NCBI RefSeq assembly: GCF_024171695.1
Contig: NZ_JAMTCF010000015.1
Span: 62,001 to 126,000, forward strand
DNA length: 64,000 nucleotides
DNA from: Actinosynnema pretiosum
GTDB taxonomy: Bacteria; Actinomycetota; Actinomycetes; Mycobacteriales; Pseudonocardiaceae
Direction of reading: 5' to 3'
Below the pieces are notes generated by a model. That model worked only from the letters and a program-made list of their open reading frames with translations, ran no database searches and was not told the origin of the DNA. The translations under genes and the position numbers were made by a program. How positions within the stretch are numbered: the first letter of the stretch is position 1; the number at the start of each line of letters is the position of its first letter. This document shows positions 1 through 12,500 of this stretch, one piece after another.

Positions 1-1
1 G

Positions 2-3000
2 GGCGGCCAGTGGGTGGGCATGGGCGCGCGGCTGCTGGACGAGTCGCCGGTGTTCGCCGAGCGGGTGCGCGCGTGCGCGGCGGCCGTCGACCCGCTGGTG
101 GACTTCCGCGTGGTGGACGTGCTGCGCGGCGGCGACCTCGGCCGGGTGGACGTGGTGCAGCCGGTCTCCTTCGTGCTCATGGTGGCGCTGGCCGAGCTGT
201 GGCGCTCGTGCGGCGTCGAACCCGACGCGGTGATCGGCCACTCGCAGGGCGAGATCGCGGCGGCCTGCGTGGCCGGGGCCCTCTCACTGGAAGACGCCGC
301 CCGCGTGGTGGTGCTGCGCAGCCGGGCCATCGCCGCCGGGCTGGACGGCGGCGGCATGGCCTCGATCCCGCTGCCGCAGGCCGAGGTCGAGGAGCTGATC
401 GCGGGCACCGGGGTGTGCGTCGCGGCGGTCAACGGCCCCGGCTCGGTGGTCGTCTCCGGTGACGTCGACGCGCTGGTCGCCCGCGTGGCTGGCGCCCGAA
501 GGCTGCCCGTCGACTACGCCTCGCACTCGCCCGCCGTGGACGTGCTGCGCGAAGGCCTGCTCGCCGACCTCGCCCCGATCACCCCTCGGCCCACCACGAT
601 CCCGATGCTGTCCACCGTCACGGGCAAGTGGCTCGACGGTCCCGAGCTGGACGCCGACTACTGGTTCACCAACCTGCGCGAACCCGTCCGCTTCGCCGAC
701 GCCGCAGCCCTCCTGGTCGCCGACGGGGTCAGGGCGTTCGTGGAGGTCGGCGCGCACCCGGTGCTCACCGCGCCCGTCCAGGACCTGCTCGCGGGCGCGG
801 GCCCCTCGGTCGCCACCGGCACGCTGCGCCGCGACGACGGCGGCCTCGACCGGTTCCTGCGCTCCGCCGCCGAGCTGCACGTGCGCGGCGTCCCCGTCGA
901 CCTCGCCCCGCTGCTGCCCCCGCCGGTCCGGGTGCTCGACCTGCCCACCTACCCGTTCCAGCGCGCCCGCTACTGGCTGGACGCCGACCCCGCCACCGCC
1001 GCCTCCGGGCTCCGGCACCCGCTGCTCACCTCCGCCACCGACCTCGCGGGCGGCGACGACCTGGTGTGCCAGGCGCGGCTGAGCACCGCGCGGCAGCCGT
1101 GGCTCGCCGACCACGCGGTGCGCGGGTCCGCCGTCCTGCCCGGCACCTGCTGGGCGGAGCTGGCCATCCGCGCGGGCGACGAGGTCGGCGCGCCCGCGCT
1201 GGACGAGCTGCTGGTGGAGGCCCCGCTGGTGCTGCCCGAGCGCGGCGCGGTGGAGGTGCAGCTCAGGATCGGCGCCCCGGACGCCGCAGGGCGCAGGCCG
1301 CTCCAGGCGCACGCCCGCGCCGAGGGCGGGACCTGGACCAGGCACGCCAGCGGCACCCTCGCCGCCGACCGGTCCACCCCGGTCCCGCTGGCGCAGTGGC
1401 CGCCGACCGGCGCCCGCGAGGTCGACCTGACCGGCTTCTACGACAGCCGGGCCGCCGACGGCTACGGCTACGGGCCCGCGCTGCGCGGGCTGCGCCGCGC
1501 CTGGACCCGCGACGGCGAGGTGTTCGCCGAGGTGGGGCTGCCCGAACCGCTGAGCCCGGACGGCTGGGGCCTGCACCCCGCCCTGTTCGACGCAGCCCTG
1601 CACGCCACCGGCCTGCTGCCCCCGGCGCGGGTCGCCGCCGACGAGGTGCTGCTGCCGTTCTCCTGGCGGGGGACCAGGCTGCGCGCCACCGGGGCGACCG
1701 CGCTGCGCGTGCACCTGACCGGGACCGCCGACGACCACGTGCTGCGCGCCTACGACCCCGAGGGCGCGCCGGTCGTGGAGGTCGACGCCCTGCGGCTGCG
1801 CCCGGCCCCGACCACCGCGCTCGTCGGCTCGGGCGCGCTGTTCCGGGTCGAGTGGGTGGACCTGGACGTGCCGGAGTCCACTTCGGACGCCCCGGCGCCA
1901 GGACAGCCGCTGCTCGACCTGTCCGCGCCCGACCTGCCGGGCGGTGACGCGCGCACCCTCGTCGGCCTCACCCTGGAAGCCCTGCGCGAGCACGAGGAGC
2001 TGACCGTCGTCACGCGCGGCGCGGCCGAGGACCCGGCCGCCGCCGCCGTGTGGGGGCTGCTGCGCACCGCCCAGACCGAGCGGCCCGGCCGCTACGCCCT
2101 GGTCGACCTGGACGACGACCCCGCCTCGCGCGCCCTGCTGCCCGCCCTGCCCGCCACCGGCGAGCCGCAGGTCCGGGTGCGCGCCGGGAGGGCGGGCGCC
2201 CCGCGCCTCGCGCGCACCCGCGACGACGGCCTGCGGCTGCCCGCCGACCCGACCTGGCGGCTGACCTGCGACGGCGGCACGTTCACCGACCTGGCCGCCA
2301 CCCCCGGCCCCGCCGCGACCCGCCCGCTGGAACCCGGCGAGGTCCGGGTCGGCGTGCGCGCGGCGGGCGTCAACTTCCGGGACGCCGCCGTCGTGCTGAA
2401 CGCGGTGCCCGGCCAGCGCGGGCTCGGCGGCGAGGCCTCCGGCGTCGTCCTGGAGACCGGCCCCGGCGTCACCGGCCTCGCGGTCGGCGACCGGGTGCTC
2501 GGCACGTTCGACCGCGACTTCGGCGCGTTCGGCCCGGTCGCGATCACCGACGCCCGCCTGCTCGCCCCCGTCCCGCCGGGCTGGGGCTTCGCCCGCGCGG
2601 CCTCGGTCCCGGTCGCGTTCCTCACCGCCCTCCACGGCCTGCGCGACCTCGCCCAGGTCGGGCCGGGCGACCGCGTCCTGGTGCACGCGGGCGCGGGCGG
2701 CGTCGGCGGCGCGGCGGTCCGGCTGGCCGCGCTGCTGGGCGCGGAGGTGTTCGCCACCGCGTCCCCGGCGAAGTGGCCGGTGCTGCGCGCCCTCGGCCTG
2801 GACGACGAGCACCTGGCGTCCTCCAGGGACACCGGGTTCGCCGAGCGCTTCCCGAACGTCGACGTCGTGCTGAACTCGCTCACCGGCGAGCTGGTGGACG
2901 CCTCGCTGCGGCTGCTCGCGCCCGGCGGGCGGTTCCTGGAGCTGGGCAAGGTCGACGTGCGCGACCTCGTCCGCGCCGACGTGTCGTACCGGGCCTACGA

Positions 3001-6000
3001 CCTGCGCGACGCGGGCCCCGACCGCACCGCCGAACTGCTCGCCGAGATCATGGGGCTGTTCGCGGAAGGCCGCCTGGAACCGCTGCCGCTGACCGTCCGC
3101 GACATCAGGCACGCGCCCGAGGCGCTGCGGCACGTCGCGTCCGGCGGGCACGTCGGCAAGGTCGTGCTGACCGTGCCCCGCCCGCTCGACCCCGAGGGCG
3201 TCGTCCTGGTCCACGGCGGCGGCGAGCTCGGCGCGCTCACCGCCCGGCACCTGGTCACCGCGCACGGCGTCCGCCACCTGCTGATCACCTCCCGGCGCGG
3301 CCCGGACGCCCCCGGCGCCGCGGAACTGGCCGCCGACCTCGCCGAACTCGGGGCCACCGCCCGGTTCGAGCGCTGCGACGCCGCCGACCGCGACCGGGTC
3401 GCCGCCCTGCTGGCCGACCTCGGCGGGCGCCCGCTGACCGCCGTCGTGCACACGGCGGGCGCGCTCGACGACGCCCTGCTCGCCGACCAGGACGCGGCGC
3501 GCGTCGACACGGCCCTGCGCGCCAAGCTCGACGGGGCGCTGCTGCTGGACGAGCTGACCCGCGACGCCGACCTCGCCGCGTTCGTGCTGTTCTCCTCCGC
3601 CGCCGGGACGCTCGGCAACGCGGGCCAGGCCAACTACGCCGCCGCGAACGCCGCGCTCGACGCGCTGGCCGTCCGCCGCCGCTCCGCCGGGCTGCCCGCC
3701 ACCGCCATCGCCTGGGGCCACTGGGAGCACACCAGCGCGCTCACCGCCGGGCTCACCGCCGCCGACCTCGCGCGCGGGGCCAGGCACGGCGCGGGCTCGC
3801 TCGGCACCGCCGAGGCGCTGGCGCTGCTGGACGCCGCACTGGCCTCCCCGGAACCCGCCGTCCTCGCCGCCGCGCTCGACCCCCGCCGCGCCGCCGAGGT
3901 CCCGCCGCTGCTGCGCGACCTCGCCGGACCGCGCCGGGCGGTGGCCGCCGGTGTCGGCGCGGGGGCGGACCGGCCGCTGATCGACGTGGTCAGGGCGCAC
4001 ACCGCGACCGTGCTCGGGCACCGCGACGCCTCCGCCGTGGACGCGCACCGCGCGTTCAAGGAGCTGGGCGTTGACTCGCTCACGGCCGTGGAGCTGCGCA
4101 ACCGGCTCGCCGCCGCGACCGGCCTCGCGCTGGCCGCCACCTCGGTGTTCGACCACCCGACCCCGGCGCTGCTGACCGCGCACCTGCTCGCCGAGCTGGG
4201 CCACGCCCCCGCCACCGGGACCACCGCGCCCGCCGTCGCCGCCGCACCCGCCGGGGTCGACGCGGGGGAGCCCATCGCGATCGTGTCGATGGCCTGCCGC
4301 TTCCCCGGCGACGTGTCCTCCCCGGAGGACCTGTGGGACCTCGTCGCGGGCGGTCGGGACGCGCTCACCCCGTTCCCCGCCGACCGGGGCTGGGACCTGG
4401 CGGGCCTGTTCGACCCCGACCCGGACCGCGCGGGCCGCAGCTACGCCCGCGAGGGCGGGTTCCTCGCCGACGTCGCGGGCTTCGACGCCGACCTGTTCGG
4501 CATCAGCCCGCGCGAGGCCATCGGCACCGACCCGCAGCAGCGGCTGCTGCTGGAGGTGGCGTGGGAGCTGTTCGAGCGCGCGGGCATCGCACCCGACTCG
4601 CTGCGCGGCACCGACACCGGCGTGTTCGCGGGCGTCATCGCGCACGGCTACCCGGTGCTGCCCGCCCACTCCGCCCAGGGGCTGGAGGGCCACCGCGTCA
4701 CCGGGGTGTCCGGGAGCGTGGTGTCCGGCCGGGTCGCCTACGCCTTCGGGTTGCAGGGGCCCGCGATGACCGTGGACACGGCGTGCTCGTCGTCGCTGGT
4801 GGGCGTGCACCTGGCGGTGCGGGCGCTGCGCGGCGGCGAGTGCTCGCTGGCGCTGGCGGGCGGCGTGACCGTGCTGAGCACGCCGGACCTGTTCGTGGAC
4901 TTCTCCCGGCAGCGCGGGCTCGCCGCCGACGGGCGCTGCAAGGCGTTCGGGGCGGGCGCGGACGGCACCGGGTTCGGCGAGGGCGTCGGCCTGGTGCTGC
5001 TGGAGCGGCTGTCGGACGCGCGGCGCAACGGGCACCGGGTGCTGGGGCTGGTGCGCGGCAGCGCGGTGAACTCCGACGGGGCGTCCAACGGGCTGACCGC
5101 GCCCAGCGGTCCCGCGCAGGAGCGCGTCATCGGGCGGGCGCTCGCGGACGCCGGGCTGTCGGCGGCCGACGTGGACCTGGTGGAGGCGCACGGGACCGGG
5201 ACGCGGCTGGGCGACCCGATCGAGGCGCGGGCGCTGGTGGCGACCTACGGGCGCGACCGGGACGGCGAGCCGGTGTGGCTCGGGTCGGTGAAGTCGAACA
5301 TCGGGCACACCCAGGCCGCCGCCGGGGTCGCCGGGCTGATCAAGGCGGTGCAGGCGCTCCGGCACGGGGTGCTGCCCGCGACCCTGCACGCGGCCGAGCC
5401 CACGACCGAGGTCGACTGGGACGGGGTGGCGGTGCTGGCCGAGCGGCGGGACTGGCCCGAGGTGGGCAGGCCGCGCCGGGCGGCGGTGTCCTCGTTCGGG
5501 GTCAGCGGGACCAACGCGCACGTGGTGCTGGAGCAGGCCCCCGAGGAGCTGGCCTCCGAGGAGTTGGTCCCTGGGGAGCAGATCCCCGAGGGGCGGGCTT
5601 CAGCGGGTCGGACCTCAGCAGCGGGTCAGGCGGCTGCGGGCCCGACCTCAGCGGCCTGGGTGGCTGCGGGCGTGACTTCAGCGGGCCGGGTGCCCGAGGG
5701 GCAGGTACCCGAGGACCAAGCCTCCGAGGGCCGGGTGCCTATGGGCCAGGCGTCCGACGACCGGGCACCTGATGACCAGGCGTCCGAAGGGCGGGTGCCT
5801 GGGGGCCATAAATCCGCCGACCAGGAATCCGCCGACCGGGCAGCCGCCCACCAGGCACCCGACGACCAAGCTCCCGCCGGGTCCGATCGGGACGTCCCCG
5901 GCCACCTGCCGCTCGTGCTGTCCGCGCACGACCCGGCCGCGCTGCGCGCCACCGCGGCCCGCCTGCTGCCGGTCGCCGAGCGCGTCCCGCTGCCCGACCT

Positions 6001-9000
6001 GGCGCTGTCCCTGGTCACCGGCCGCGCCGCGCTGCCCTGCCGGGCGGTGCTGCCCGCCCGCGACCGGGACCAGGCGCTCGCGGCGCTGCGCGACCTCGCG
6101 TCCGGCGCCACCGCGCCCGCCGACCGGGACGGCGGGAGCGTCGCGTTCCTGCTGTCCGGCCAGGGCAGCCAGCGCGTCGGGACCGGGCGGTTGCTGGAGC
6201 GGCGGTTCCCGGTGTTCCGCGACGCGCTGCGCGAGGTGTGCGCCCTGCTGGACCGGCGGATCGTCGGCGGCCCCGGCGTGCGCGCCGCGCTGGACGACCC
6301 CGACCTGCTCGCCGACACCCGGTACGCGCAGGCCGGCCTGTTCGCCGTGCAGGTCGCGCTGGTGCGCCTGCTCGACGCGCTCGGCGTCCGCCCCGACCTG
6401 CTCGCCGGGCACTCGGTCGGCGAGATCGCCGTCGCGCACGCGGCCGGGGTGCTGTCCCTGGCGGATGCCTGCACCCTGGTGGCCGCGCGCGGCGCGCTCA
6501 TGCGCGAGCTGCCGCCCGGCGTGATGGTCGCGGTGCGCGCGGGTGCGGACGAGGTGCGCGCCGCGCTGGTCGACGGGGTGGAGCTGGCCGCCGTCAACGG
6601 CCCCCGCTCCACCGTGCTCACCGGCGACGAGGCCGCCGTGACCTCGGTGGCCGCCCGCTTCGGGCGCGCCACCCGACTGCGGGTCGCCCACGCCTTCCAC
6701 TCGGCCGCCGTCGACGCGGTGCTGCCCGCGTTCGCCGACGTGCTGGCGCGCCTGGACTTCCGCCCGCCGCAGGTCCCGGTGGCCGCCGCCGCGCCCGGCG
6801 CGCTCGACACCCCCGGCTACTGGCTGGACCAGGCCCGTCAGCCGGTGCGCTTCGCCGACGCCGTCACCGACCTGCACCGGCGGGGCGCGACCGCGTTCGT
6901 CGAGGTCGGCCCCGGCGGCGGGCTGGCCGCCGCCGCGCAGGAGTGCCTGGACGGGCACGACGTGCTCTGCGCCCCCCTGCTGCACCGCGACCACGACGAG
7001 GACCACTCCCTGATCACCGCGCTCGGCGCGCTGCACGCCCGAGGCTCGCACGTCGACTTCGCCCCCCTGCTCGCCGACGCGGGCGGCCGGACCACCGACC
7101 TGCCCACCTACCCGTTCCAGCGCCGCCGCTTCTGGCTCGACCCCGCCCCGCCCGCCACCGACGCCGCCCCGCTGGAGCACCCGCTGCTCACCGGGGAGCT
7201 GGAGATCCCCGGCTCGGACACCGCCGCGTTCACCGGCCGCGTCGCCACCGGCGCCCAGCCGTGGCTGGCCGACCACCGGCTGCTCGGCGCGGTCGTCGTG
7301 CCGGGGACGGCCCTGCTGGACCTGGTGCGGGCGGCCGGTCGGCAGCTCGGGCTGCCCGAGGTCGCCGAGCTGGTCAACGAGGTCCCGCTGGTGCTCGGCG
7401 ACGGGGCGGCGCTGCTGCGCGTCACCGCCGCCGCGCCGGGGCCGGACGGGCGGCGGGAGGTGGCCGTGCACTCCCGACCGGAGTCGGCAGGTCCGCGCTC
7501 GCCGTGGACCAGGCACGTCACCGGCCAGCTCGCCCCCGAGTCGGGGCCGCTCGCGTTCGACCTGGCGCAGTGGCCGCCGCAGGGCGCGCAGCCGCTCCCG
7601 GTGGCCGACCACCGGGCCGCGATGGCCGCCACCGGCCACGGGTACGGGCCCGCGTTCCTCGGGCTGCGCGCCGCCTGGCGGCTCGGCGACGAGGTGCTGG
7701 TGGAGGCGGTCCTGCCGGACGAGGTCGCCGACGACGGGCACGCCGTGCACCCGGCGCTGCTCGACGCGGTGCTCCAGGCCATCTCGCTCACCGGGGTCGA
7801 GGACGGCTCGCAGGTGCGGGTGCCGTTCAGCTGGCGCTCCGCGCGCGGCGCCGGCCGGGCGGGCCGCGCGGTGCGCGCCTCCCTGCGGCCCGACGGCGAC
7901 GGCGGCGTCCGGGTGCGCGTCGCCTGCCCCGAGGGCCGTCCGCTGCTGGAGATCGCCTCGCTGGTGTCCCGGCCGGTCACCCCCGACCGGCTGCGCTCCG
8001 GGGTGCTGCTGCGCCAGGCGTGGACGGAGGTCGGCCCGCCGCCCGGCGCGGCCGAGCCCGTGCCGCTGCGCGAGGTCGGCGAGCGGGTGCCGCCGGTGGT
8101 GCGGGTCGACGCCGGGCACGTCCGCGACCTGCTGCCGCTGCTCCAGGAGGCGGTGACCGAGCCCTGCTGGGAGTCGGCGCGACTGCTCGTGACGACCTCG
8201 GGCGCGGTCGGGCCGCGCGCCGGTCGCGCCGAAGGGGCCGCGGTGTGGGGCCTGGTGCGGACGGCCGCCGCCGAGCACCCCGGCCGGTTCGTCCTGGTCG
8301 ACCTGGACGACCGGCCCGAGTCCGCCGCGCTGCTTCCCGCGCTCGCCACCGGCGCGCTGCCGGAGGCGGTGGTCCGCGCGGGACGGGTGCTCGTGCCCGG
8401 CCTGCACCGGGTCTCCGCGCCCAGCACCGGCGGGACAGCGCTCGACCCCGGTGGCACCGCGCTGATCACCGGCGGCTCCGGGGCGCTGGCCGCGCTGCTG
8501 GCCGAGCACCTGGTGCGCGCGCACGGCGTGCGCTCCCTGGTGCTGCTCAGCCGCAGCGGGCGCGGGCCGGACGTGCCGGGCGCCGACGTGCGGCACGTGC
8601 GCGGCGACGTCGCGGACCGGGCCGACGTGGTCGCGGCGCTGGCCGCCGTGCCGCCGGACCGGCCGCTGACGCTGGTGGCGCACCTGGCCGGGGTGCTCGA
8701 CGACGGCGCGCTGACCTCGCTGACCCCCGAGCGGCTGGACGCGGTGCTGCGCCCCAAGGCCGAGGGCGCCCGGCACCTGGACGAGCTGACCAGGGACCGG
8801 GACCTGGCCGCGTTCGTGCTGTTCTCCTCGGTCGCGGGCGCGCTCGGCCACGCCGGGCAGGCCAACTACGCGGCGGCCAACGCCTACCTGGACGGCCTCG
8901 CGCACGAGCGGCACGCCCTCGGCCTGCCCGCCACGGCGCTGGCCTGGGGGCCGTGGACCGAGGGCATGGCGCGCGGTCGCGGGACCCTCGCGCCGCAGGT

Positions 9001-9490
9001 CGCGCTCGACCTGTTCGACGCGGCCCTGCGCACCGGCCTGCCCGCGCTCGTCCCGCTCGACCGCGAACCGGAGCGCCGCGTCCCCGCCCCGCGCGCCGCG
9101 ACCCCCGCCCCGGCCGGGCCGTCGCTGGCCGACCGGCTGCGCCCGCTGCCGCCCGCCGAGCGGCGCGCCGCCCTGCTGGAGCTGGTCACCGCCGAGGCCC
9201 GCGCCGTGCTGGGCCGAGACGACGGGGCCGCGCTGCCCGCCGGGCAGGCGTTCCGCGACGCCGGGTTCGACTCGATCACCGCGATGGCCCTGCGCAACCG
9301 GCTCGTCCGGCTGGCCGGGGTGCGCCTGCCCGCGAGCGTCGTGTTCGACCACCCCACCCCCGCCGCCACCGCCGAGCGCCTGGAGGCCGAGCTGTTCCCG
9401 GCCGAGCAGCTGCCCGGCCCCCGGCACGGCGACGACTTCGACGACATGGCCGCCGACGAGCTGGTCCGCCGCGCGCTCGGCGGCGAGTAG
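2..9490 (+). CDS. Modular type I polyketide synthase, 5'-truncated (AT-DH-ER-KR-ACP / KS-AT-DH-KR-ACP)
   Basis: About 3162 residues are visible; the reading frame is open to the window edge and begins inside an acyltransferase (GQWVGMG), so the true start and a KS lie upstream. Module A: AT to about residue 335, with GHSQGE and YASH (nt 515-526), the methylmalonyl-type signature; DH 338-600 with HxxxGxxxxP and DAALH intact; ER 757-1057 with an NADPH motif HAGAGGVG; B-type KR 1063-1260 with LDD and catalytic K, S, Y; ACP around GVDSL. Module B: KS 1424-1843 with DTACSSS, EAHGTG, KSNIGH; AT with HAFH (nt 6689-6700, malonyl-type); DH with intact HxxxGxxxxP and DAVLQ; B-type KR whose nucleotide motif reads GGSGALA instead of GGTGALG; ACP around GFDSI. 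A short acidic tail ([13 protein letters not shown]) resembles a C-terminal docking segment. The product is unknown. Confidence 0.95.
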   Translation, partial: GGQWVGMGARLLDESPVFAERVRACAAAVDPLVDFRVVDVLRGGDLGRVDVVQPVSFVLMVALAELWRSCGVEPDAVIGHSQGEIAAACVAGALSLEDAARVVVLRSRAIAAGLDGGGMASIPLPQAEVEELIAGTGVCVAAVNGPGSVVVSGDVDALVARVAGARRLPVDYASHSPAVDVLREGLLADLAPITPRPTTIPMLSTVTGKWLDGPELDADYWFTNLREPVRFADAAALLVADGVRAFVEVGAHPVLTAPVQDLLAGAGPSVATGTLRRDDGGLDRFLRSAAELHVRGVPVDLAPLLPPPVRVLDLPTYPFQRARYWLDADPATAASGLRHPLLTSATDLAGGDDLVCQARLSTARQPWLADHAVRGSAVLPGTCWAELAIRAGDEVGAPALDELLVEAPLVLPERGAVEVQLRIGAPDAAGRRPLQAHARAEGGTWTRHASGTLAADRSTPVPLAQWPPTGAREVDLTGFYDSRAADGYGYGPALRGLRRAWTRDGEVFAEVGLPEPLSPDGWGLHPALFDAALHATGLLPPARVAADEVLLPFSWRGTRLRATGATALRVHLTGTADDHVLRAYDPEGAPVVEVDALRLRPAPTTALVGSGALFRVEWVDLDVPESTSDAPAPGQPLLDLSAPDLPGGDARTLVGLTLEALREHEELTVVTRGAAEDPAAAAVWGLLRTAQTERPGRYALVDLDDDPASRALLPALPATGEPQVRVRAGRAGAPRLARTRDDGLRLPADPTWRLTCDGGTFTDLAATPGPAATRPLEPGEVRVGVRAAGVNFRDAAVVLNAVPGQRGLGGEASGVVLETGPGVTGLAVGDRVLGTFDRDFGAFGPVAITDARLLAPVPPGWGFARAASVPVAFLTALHGLRDLAQVGPGDRVLVHAGAGGVGGAAVRLAALLGAEVFATASPAKWPVLRALGLDDEHLASSRDTGFAERFPNVDVVLNSLTGELVDASLRLLAPGGRFLELGKVDVRDLVRADVSYRAYDLRDAGPDRTAELLAEIMGLFAEGRLEPLPLTVRDIRHAPEALRHVASGGHVGKVVLTVPRPLDPEGVVLVHGGGELGALTARHLVTAHGVRHLLITSRRGPDAPGAAELAADLAELGATARFERCDAADRDRVAALLADLGGRPLTAVVHTAGALDDALLADQDAARVDTALRAKLDGALLLDELTRDADLAAFVLFSSAAGTLGNAGQANYAAANAALDALAVRRRSAGLPATAIAWGHWEHTSALTAGLTAADLARGARHGAGSLGTAEALALLDAALASPEPAVLAAALDPRRAAEVPPLLRDLAGPRRAVAAGVGAGADRPLIDVVRAHTATVLGHRDASAVDAHRAFKELGVDSLTAVELRNRLAAATGLALAATSVFDHPTPALLTAHLLAELGHAPATGTTAPAVAAAPAGVDAGEPIAIVSMACRFPGDVSSPEDLWDLVAGGRDALTPFPADRGWDLAGLFDPDPDRAGRSYAREGGFLADVAGFDADLFGISPREAIGTDPQQRLLLEVAWELFERAGIAPDSLRGTDTGVFAGVIAHGYPVLPAHSAQGLEGHRVTGVSGSVVSGRVAYAFGLQGPAMTVDTACSSSLVGVHLAVRALRGGECSLALAGGVTVLSTPDLFVDFSRQRGLAADGRCKAFGAGADGTGFGEGVGLVLLERLSDARRNGHRVLGLVRGSAVNSDGASNGLTAPSGPAQERVIGRALADAGLSAADVDLVEAHGTGTRLGDPIEARALVATYGRDRDGEPVWLGSVKSNIGHTQAAAGVAGLIKAVQALRHGVLPATLHAAEPTTEVDWDGVAVLAERRDWPEVGRPRRAAVSSFGVSGTNAHVVLEQAPEELASEELVPGEQIPEGRASAGRTSAAGQAAAGPTSAAWVAAGVTSAGRVPEGQVPEDQASEGRVPMGQASDDRAPDDQASEGRVPGGHKSADQESADRAAAHQAPDDQAPAGSDRDVPGHLPLVLSAHDPAALRATAARLLPVAERVPLPDLALSLVTGRAALPCRAVLPARDRDQALAALRDLASGATAPADRDGGSVAFLLSGQGSQRVGTGRLLERRFPVFRDALREVCALLDRRIVGGPGVRAALDDPDLLADTRYAQAGLFAVQVALVRLLDALGVRPDLLAGHSVGEIAVAHAAGVLSLADACTLVAARGALMRELPPGVMVAVRAGADEVRAALVDGVELAAVNGPRSTVLTGDEAAVTSVAARFGRATRLRVAHAFHSAAVDAVLPAFADVLARLDFRPPQVPVAAAAPGALDTPGYWLDQARQPVRFADAVTDLHRRGATAFVEVGPGGGLAAAAQECLDGHDVLCAPLLHRDHDEDHSLITALGALHARGSHVDFAPLLADAGGRTTDLPTYPFQRRRFWLDPAPPATDAAPLEHPLLTGELEIPGSDTAAFTGRVATGAQPWLADHRLLGAVVVPGTALLDLVRAAGRQLGLPEVAELVNEVPLVLGDGAALLRVTAAAPGPDGRREVAVHSRPESAGPRSPWTRHVTGQLAPESGPLAFDLAQWPPQGAQPLPVADHRAAMAATGHGYGPAFLGLRAAWRLGDEVLVEAVLPDEVADDGHAVHPALLDAVLQAISLTGVEDGSQVRVPFSWRSARGAGRAGRAVRASLRPDGDGGVRVRVACPEGRPLLEIASLVSRPVTPDRLRSGVLLRQAWTEVGPPPGAAEPVPLREVGERVPPVVRVDAGHVRDLLPLLQEAVTEPCWESARLLVTTSGAVGPRAGRAEGAAVWGLVRTAAAEHPGRFVLVDLDDRPESAALLPALATGALPEAVVRAGRVLVPGLHRVSAPSTGGTALDPGGTALITGGSGALAALLAEHLVRAHGVRSLVLLSRSGRGPDVPGADVRHVRGDVADRADVVAALAAVPPDRPLTLVAHLAGVLDDGALTSLTPERLDAVLRPKAEGARHLDELTRDRDLAAFVLFSSVAGALGHAGQANYAAANAYLDGLAHERHALGLPATALAWGPWTEGMARGRGTLAPQVALDLFDAALRTGLPALVPLDREPERRVPAPRAATPAPAGPSLADRLRPLPPAERRAALLELVTAEARAVLGRDDGAALPAGQAFRDAGFDSITAMALRNRLVRLAGVRLPASVVFDHPTPAATAERLEAELFPAEQLPGPRHGDDFDDMAADELVRRALGGE
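5558..5881 (+). repeat. 15-bp (pentapeptide) repeat tract in the KS-AT linker
   Basis: Between the KS end motif [11 protein letters not shown] and the AT adapter motif LPLVLSA the protein carries about 107 residues of degenerate pentads such as [30 protein letters not shown]. The DNA shows a matching 15-nt period. The segment is rich in Q, D, E, G, A and S and is probably disordered. The equivalent linker in module 4 of the next gene is only about 15 residues. Confidence 0.85.
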
Positions 9491-9513
9491 CCGAAACCCT
9501 TGGAGGACACCGC

Positions 9514-12500
9514 GTGACCACCCGTGAGCAGCTCCTGGACGCGCTGCGCGCCTCGCTGCGGGAGAACGAGCGGCTGCGCGCCACCGGGGGCGCGGTCGAA
9601 CCGGTCGCGATCGTCGGCGCGGCCTGCCGCTTCCCCGGCGGGGTCACCTCGCCCGAGGAGCTGTGGGACCTGGTCGTCGGCGAGGTCGACGCGGCGGGCG
9701 CGTTCCCCGCCGACCGGGGCTGGGACCTGGCGGACCTGTTCGACCCCGACCCGGACCGGATCGGGCGCTCCTACGTGCGGCACGGGGCGTTCCTGCGCGA
9801 CATGGCCTGGTTCGAGCCGGGGTTCTTCGGGATCTCGCCGCGCGAGGCGCTGGTGATCGACCCGCAGCACCGGCTGCTGCTGGAGGTCGCGTGGGAGGCG
9901 TTCGAGCGCGCGGGCATCGCCCCGGACTCGGTCCGGGGGAAGGACGTCGGGGTGTTCGGCGGCGTGCTCAACCACGACCACGGCTCCCGGTTCCGGCCCG
10001 TCCCGGCGGAGCTGGAGGGCTACCTGGGGATCGGCAGTTCCGGCAGCGCGGCGGTGGGGCGCGTCGCTTACACGTTCGGGCTGGAGGGGCCCGCGATCAC
10101 GGTGGACACGGCCTGCTCGTCGTCGCTGGTCGCGATCCACCTGGCGGTGCGGGCGCTCCAGCGCGGCGAGTGCTCGATGGCGCTGGCGGGCGGGGTGACG
10201 GTGATGTCCACGCCGGACACGTTCGTCGAGTTCTCGCGGCAGCGCGCGCTGGCCCGCGACGGGCGCTGCAAGGCGTTCTCCGCCGACGCGGACGGCACCG
10301 CGTGGGGCGAGGGCGCGGGTCTGGTGCTGCTGCAACCGCTCTCCGCCGCGAGGCGGGACGGGCGGGAGGTGCTGGCGGTGGTGCGCGGGTCGGCGGTGAA
10401 CTCGGACGGCGCGTCCAACGGGCTGACCGCGCCCAGCGGACCCGCGCAGCAGCGGGTGATCCGGGCGGCGCTCGCCGACGCCGGGCTGTCGGCGGCGGAC
10501 GTGGATCTGCTGGAGGCGCACGGCACCGGGACCGTGCTGGGTGATCCGATCGAGGCGCAGGCGCTGCTGGAGACGTACGGGCGCGGGCGGGGGCAGGCCG
10601 AGCCGCTGTGGCTCGGGTCGGTGAAGTCGAACATCGGGCACACCCAGGGCGCGGCGGGGGTGGCCGGGGTGCTGAAGGTGGTGCAGGCGCTGCGCAACGG
10701 CGTCCTGCCGCCCACCCTGCACGCCGCGACGCCCACCACCGAGGTCGACTGGGACGCCGGGGCGGTGCGGGTGCTCGACCGGGCCCGGCCTTGGCGCGGG
10801 GGGTGGGGGACTGGTGGCGGTGCGGAGGGTTCCGCCGGTGGTGCCGCAGGCGGTGGTGGCGGTGGTGCGAGTGGTGCTGCGTGTGGCGCTGGTGGTGCCG
10901 TAGGCGGTGCGGGCGGTGCTGCGGGTGCTGGTGGTGCTGCGGGCGGTGCTGGTGGTGTGCGGGGCGACGCTGCGAGTGGCGCGCGGGGCGGTGGGGCCGG
11001 TGGCTCGGCGGTCCGGCCGAGGCGCGGGGCGGTGTCCGCGTTCGGGGCGAGTGGGACCAACGCCCACCTGATCCTCGAAGAGGCCCCGCCGGGGCTCGAA
11101 ACGACGCGGGCGGGGAAGGGGCCCGCGACCAGCGCGCCCACCGCACCGCCCGCGCAGCCGCTCGCGGCGGCAGGCGGAACGACGGGCAGCGGAACTGCGG
11201 CTGGCGGAGAAGCGGCTGGCGGAACTGCGGCCAGTGGAAGTGGGACCAGCGGAACTGCGGCTGGTGGAACACCGGCTGTTGGAACGGTGACCGCGCCGCC
11301 CACCGGACCGCTCACCGGACTGTCCACCGCGCCGCCCGCGAGCCGACCGCACCCGGACTCGCTGGCCGAAACCCCGCTGGCCGCGCCCCAGGCATCCGCC
11401 ACCCCGCAGCCCGCAACCCCGCCACCCGGTGGTCTGCCCGCTGGGGGGTCGGTGAACTCGCTGGCCAGCGGGGTGCCTGGTGGCTCGCCCGCTGGGGCGT
11501 CCGCGAGTTCGCCAGCCACCGGGGTGTCTGGCGGTCTGCCCGCTGGGCCGTCGCTGAACTCGCTGGTTGGTGGGCTGTCTGGTGGCTCGCCCGCTGGGGC
11601 GTCCGCGAGTCCGCCAGCCACCGGGGTGTCTGGCGGTCTGCCCGCTGGGGCGTCGGTGAACTCGCTGGCGGGCGGGGTGTCTGGTGGTTCGCCCGCTGTG
11701 CCGCCCACGAGTCCGCTGCCCGCTGGACATGAGCCCGCGTCGTCCGGCGCGCCCGTGGGCGCCTCGCCGTCCGCGCCGCCGACCAGCGCAGCGCCCCAGG
11801 AAGTCCCCGCAGGCGCCCCCGTTTCTGCCCCCGTCCCCGTCCCCGTCGCCGTGTCCGGCGCCACCACCGCAGGCCTGCGCGCCCAGGCCGCGCGCCTGGC
11901 CGGGCGCCTGCGCGAGCGGCCCGCGCTCACCCCCGAGGACGTCGCCCGGCCACTGCTGGTCTCCCGCGCCCAGCGCGAGCAGCGCGCCGTCGTGGTCGCC
12001 GCCGACCGGGGCTCGCTGCTCGCCGGGCTCGACGCGCTCGCCGAGGGCGAGGCCGCGCCCCGGCTCGCGCGCGGCGCCGCCGACGTCACCGGGCGGGTCG
12101 TCCTGGTGTTCCCCGGACAGGGGGCGCACTGGGTCGGGATGGCCGAGCGGTTGTGGCGGGAGGCGCCCGCCTTCGCCGACAGCATGGAGTCCTGCGCCGC
12201 CGCTCTGCGCGCCCTCACCGGGTGGGAGCTGCGGGAGGTGCTCGCCGACCCGGTCGCGCTGGAGCGCGTCGACGTGCTGCAACCGGTGTCGTTCGCGGTC
12301 GTCGTGTCGCTCGCCGCGCTCTGGGCTTCGGTCGGCGTGCGGCCCGACGCGGTCGTCGGGCACTCGCAGGGCGAGGTCGCCGCCGCCCACGTCGCGGGCG
12401 CGCTCACGCTCGCCGAGGCCGCCCGGATCGTGGTGCTGCGCTCCGCGCTGATCGCCCGCGAGCTGTCCGGGCGCGGCGCGATGCTCACCGTCCTCGCCGA

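Noticed and set aside
284-5521. 1745-codon open frame on the minus strand
   Set aside because: It mirrors the PKS coding strand, has no start context or recognisable domains, and is rich in Gly, Arg, Gln, Val and Ala as expected for an antisense frame in very GC-rich DNA.
6238-9513. Extension of the second PKS frame far upstream of 9514
   Set aside because: It overlaps the first PKS gene out of frame and reads as Arg/Ala-rich noise. The GTG at 9514 has a good ribosome-binding site and the docking-domain start.
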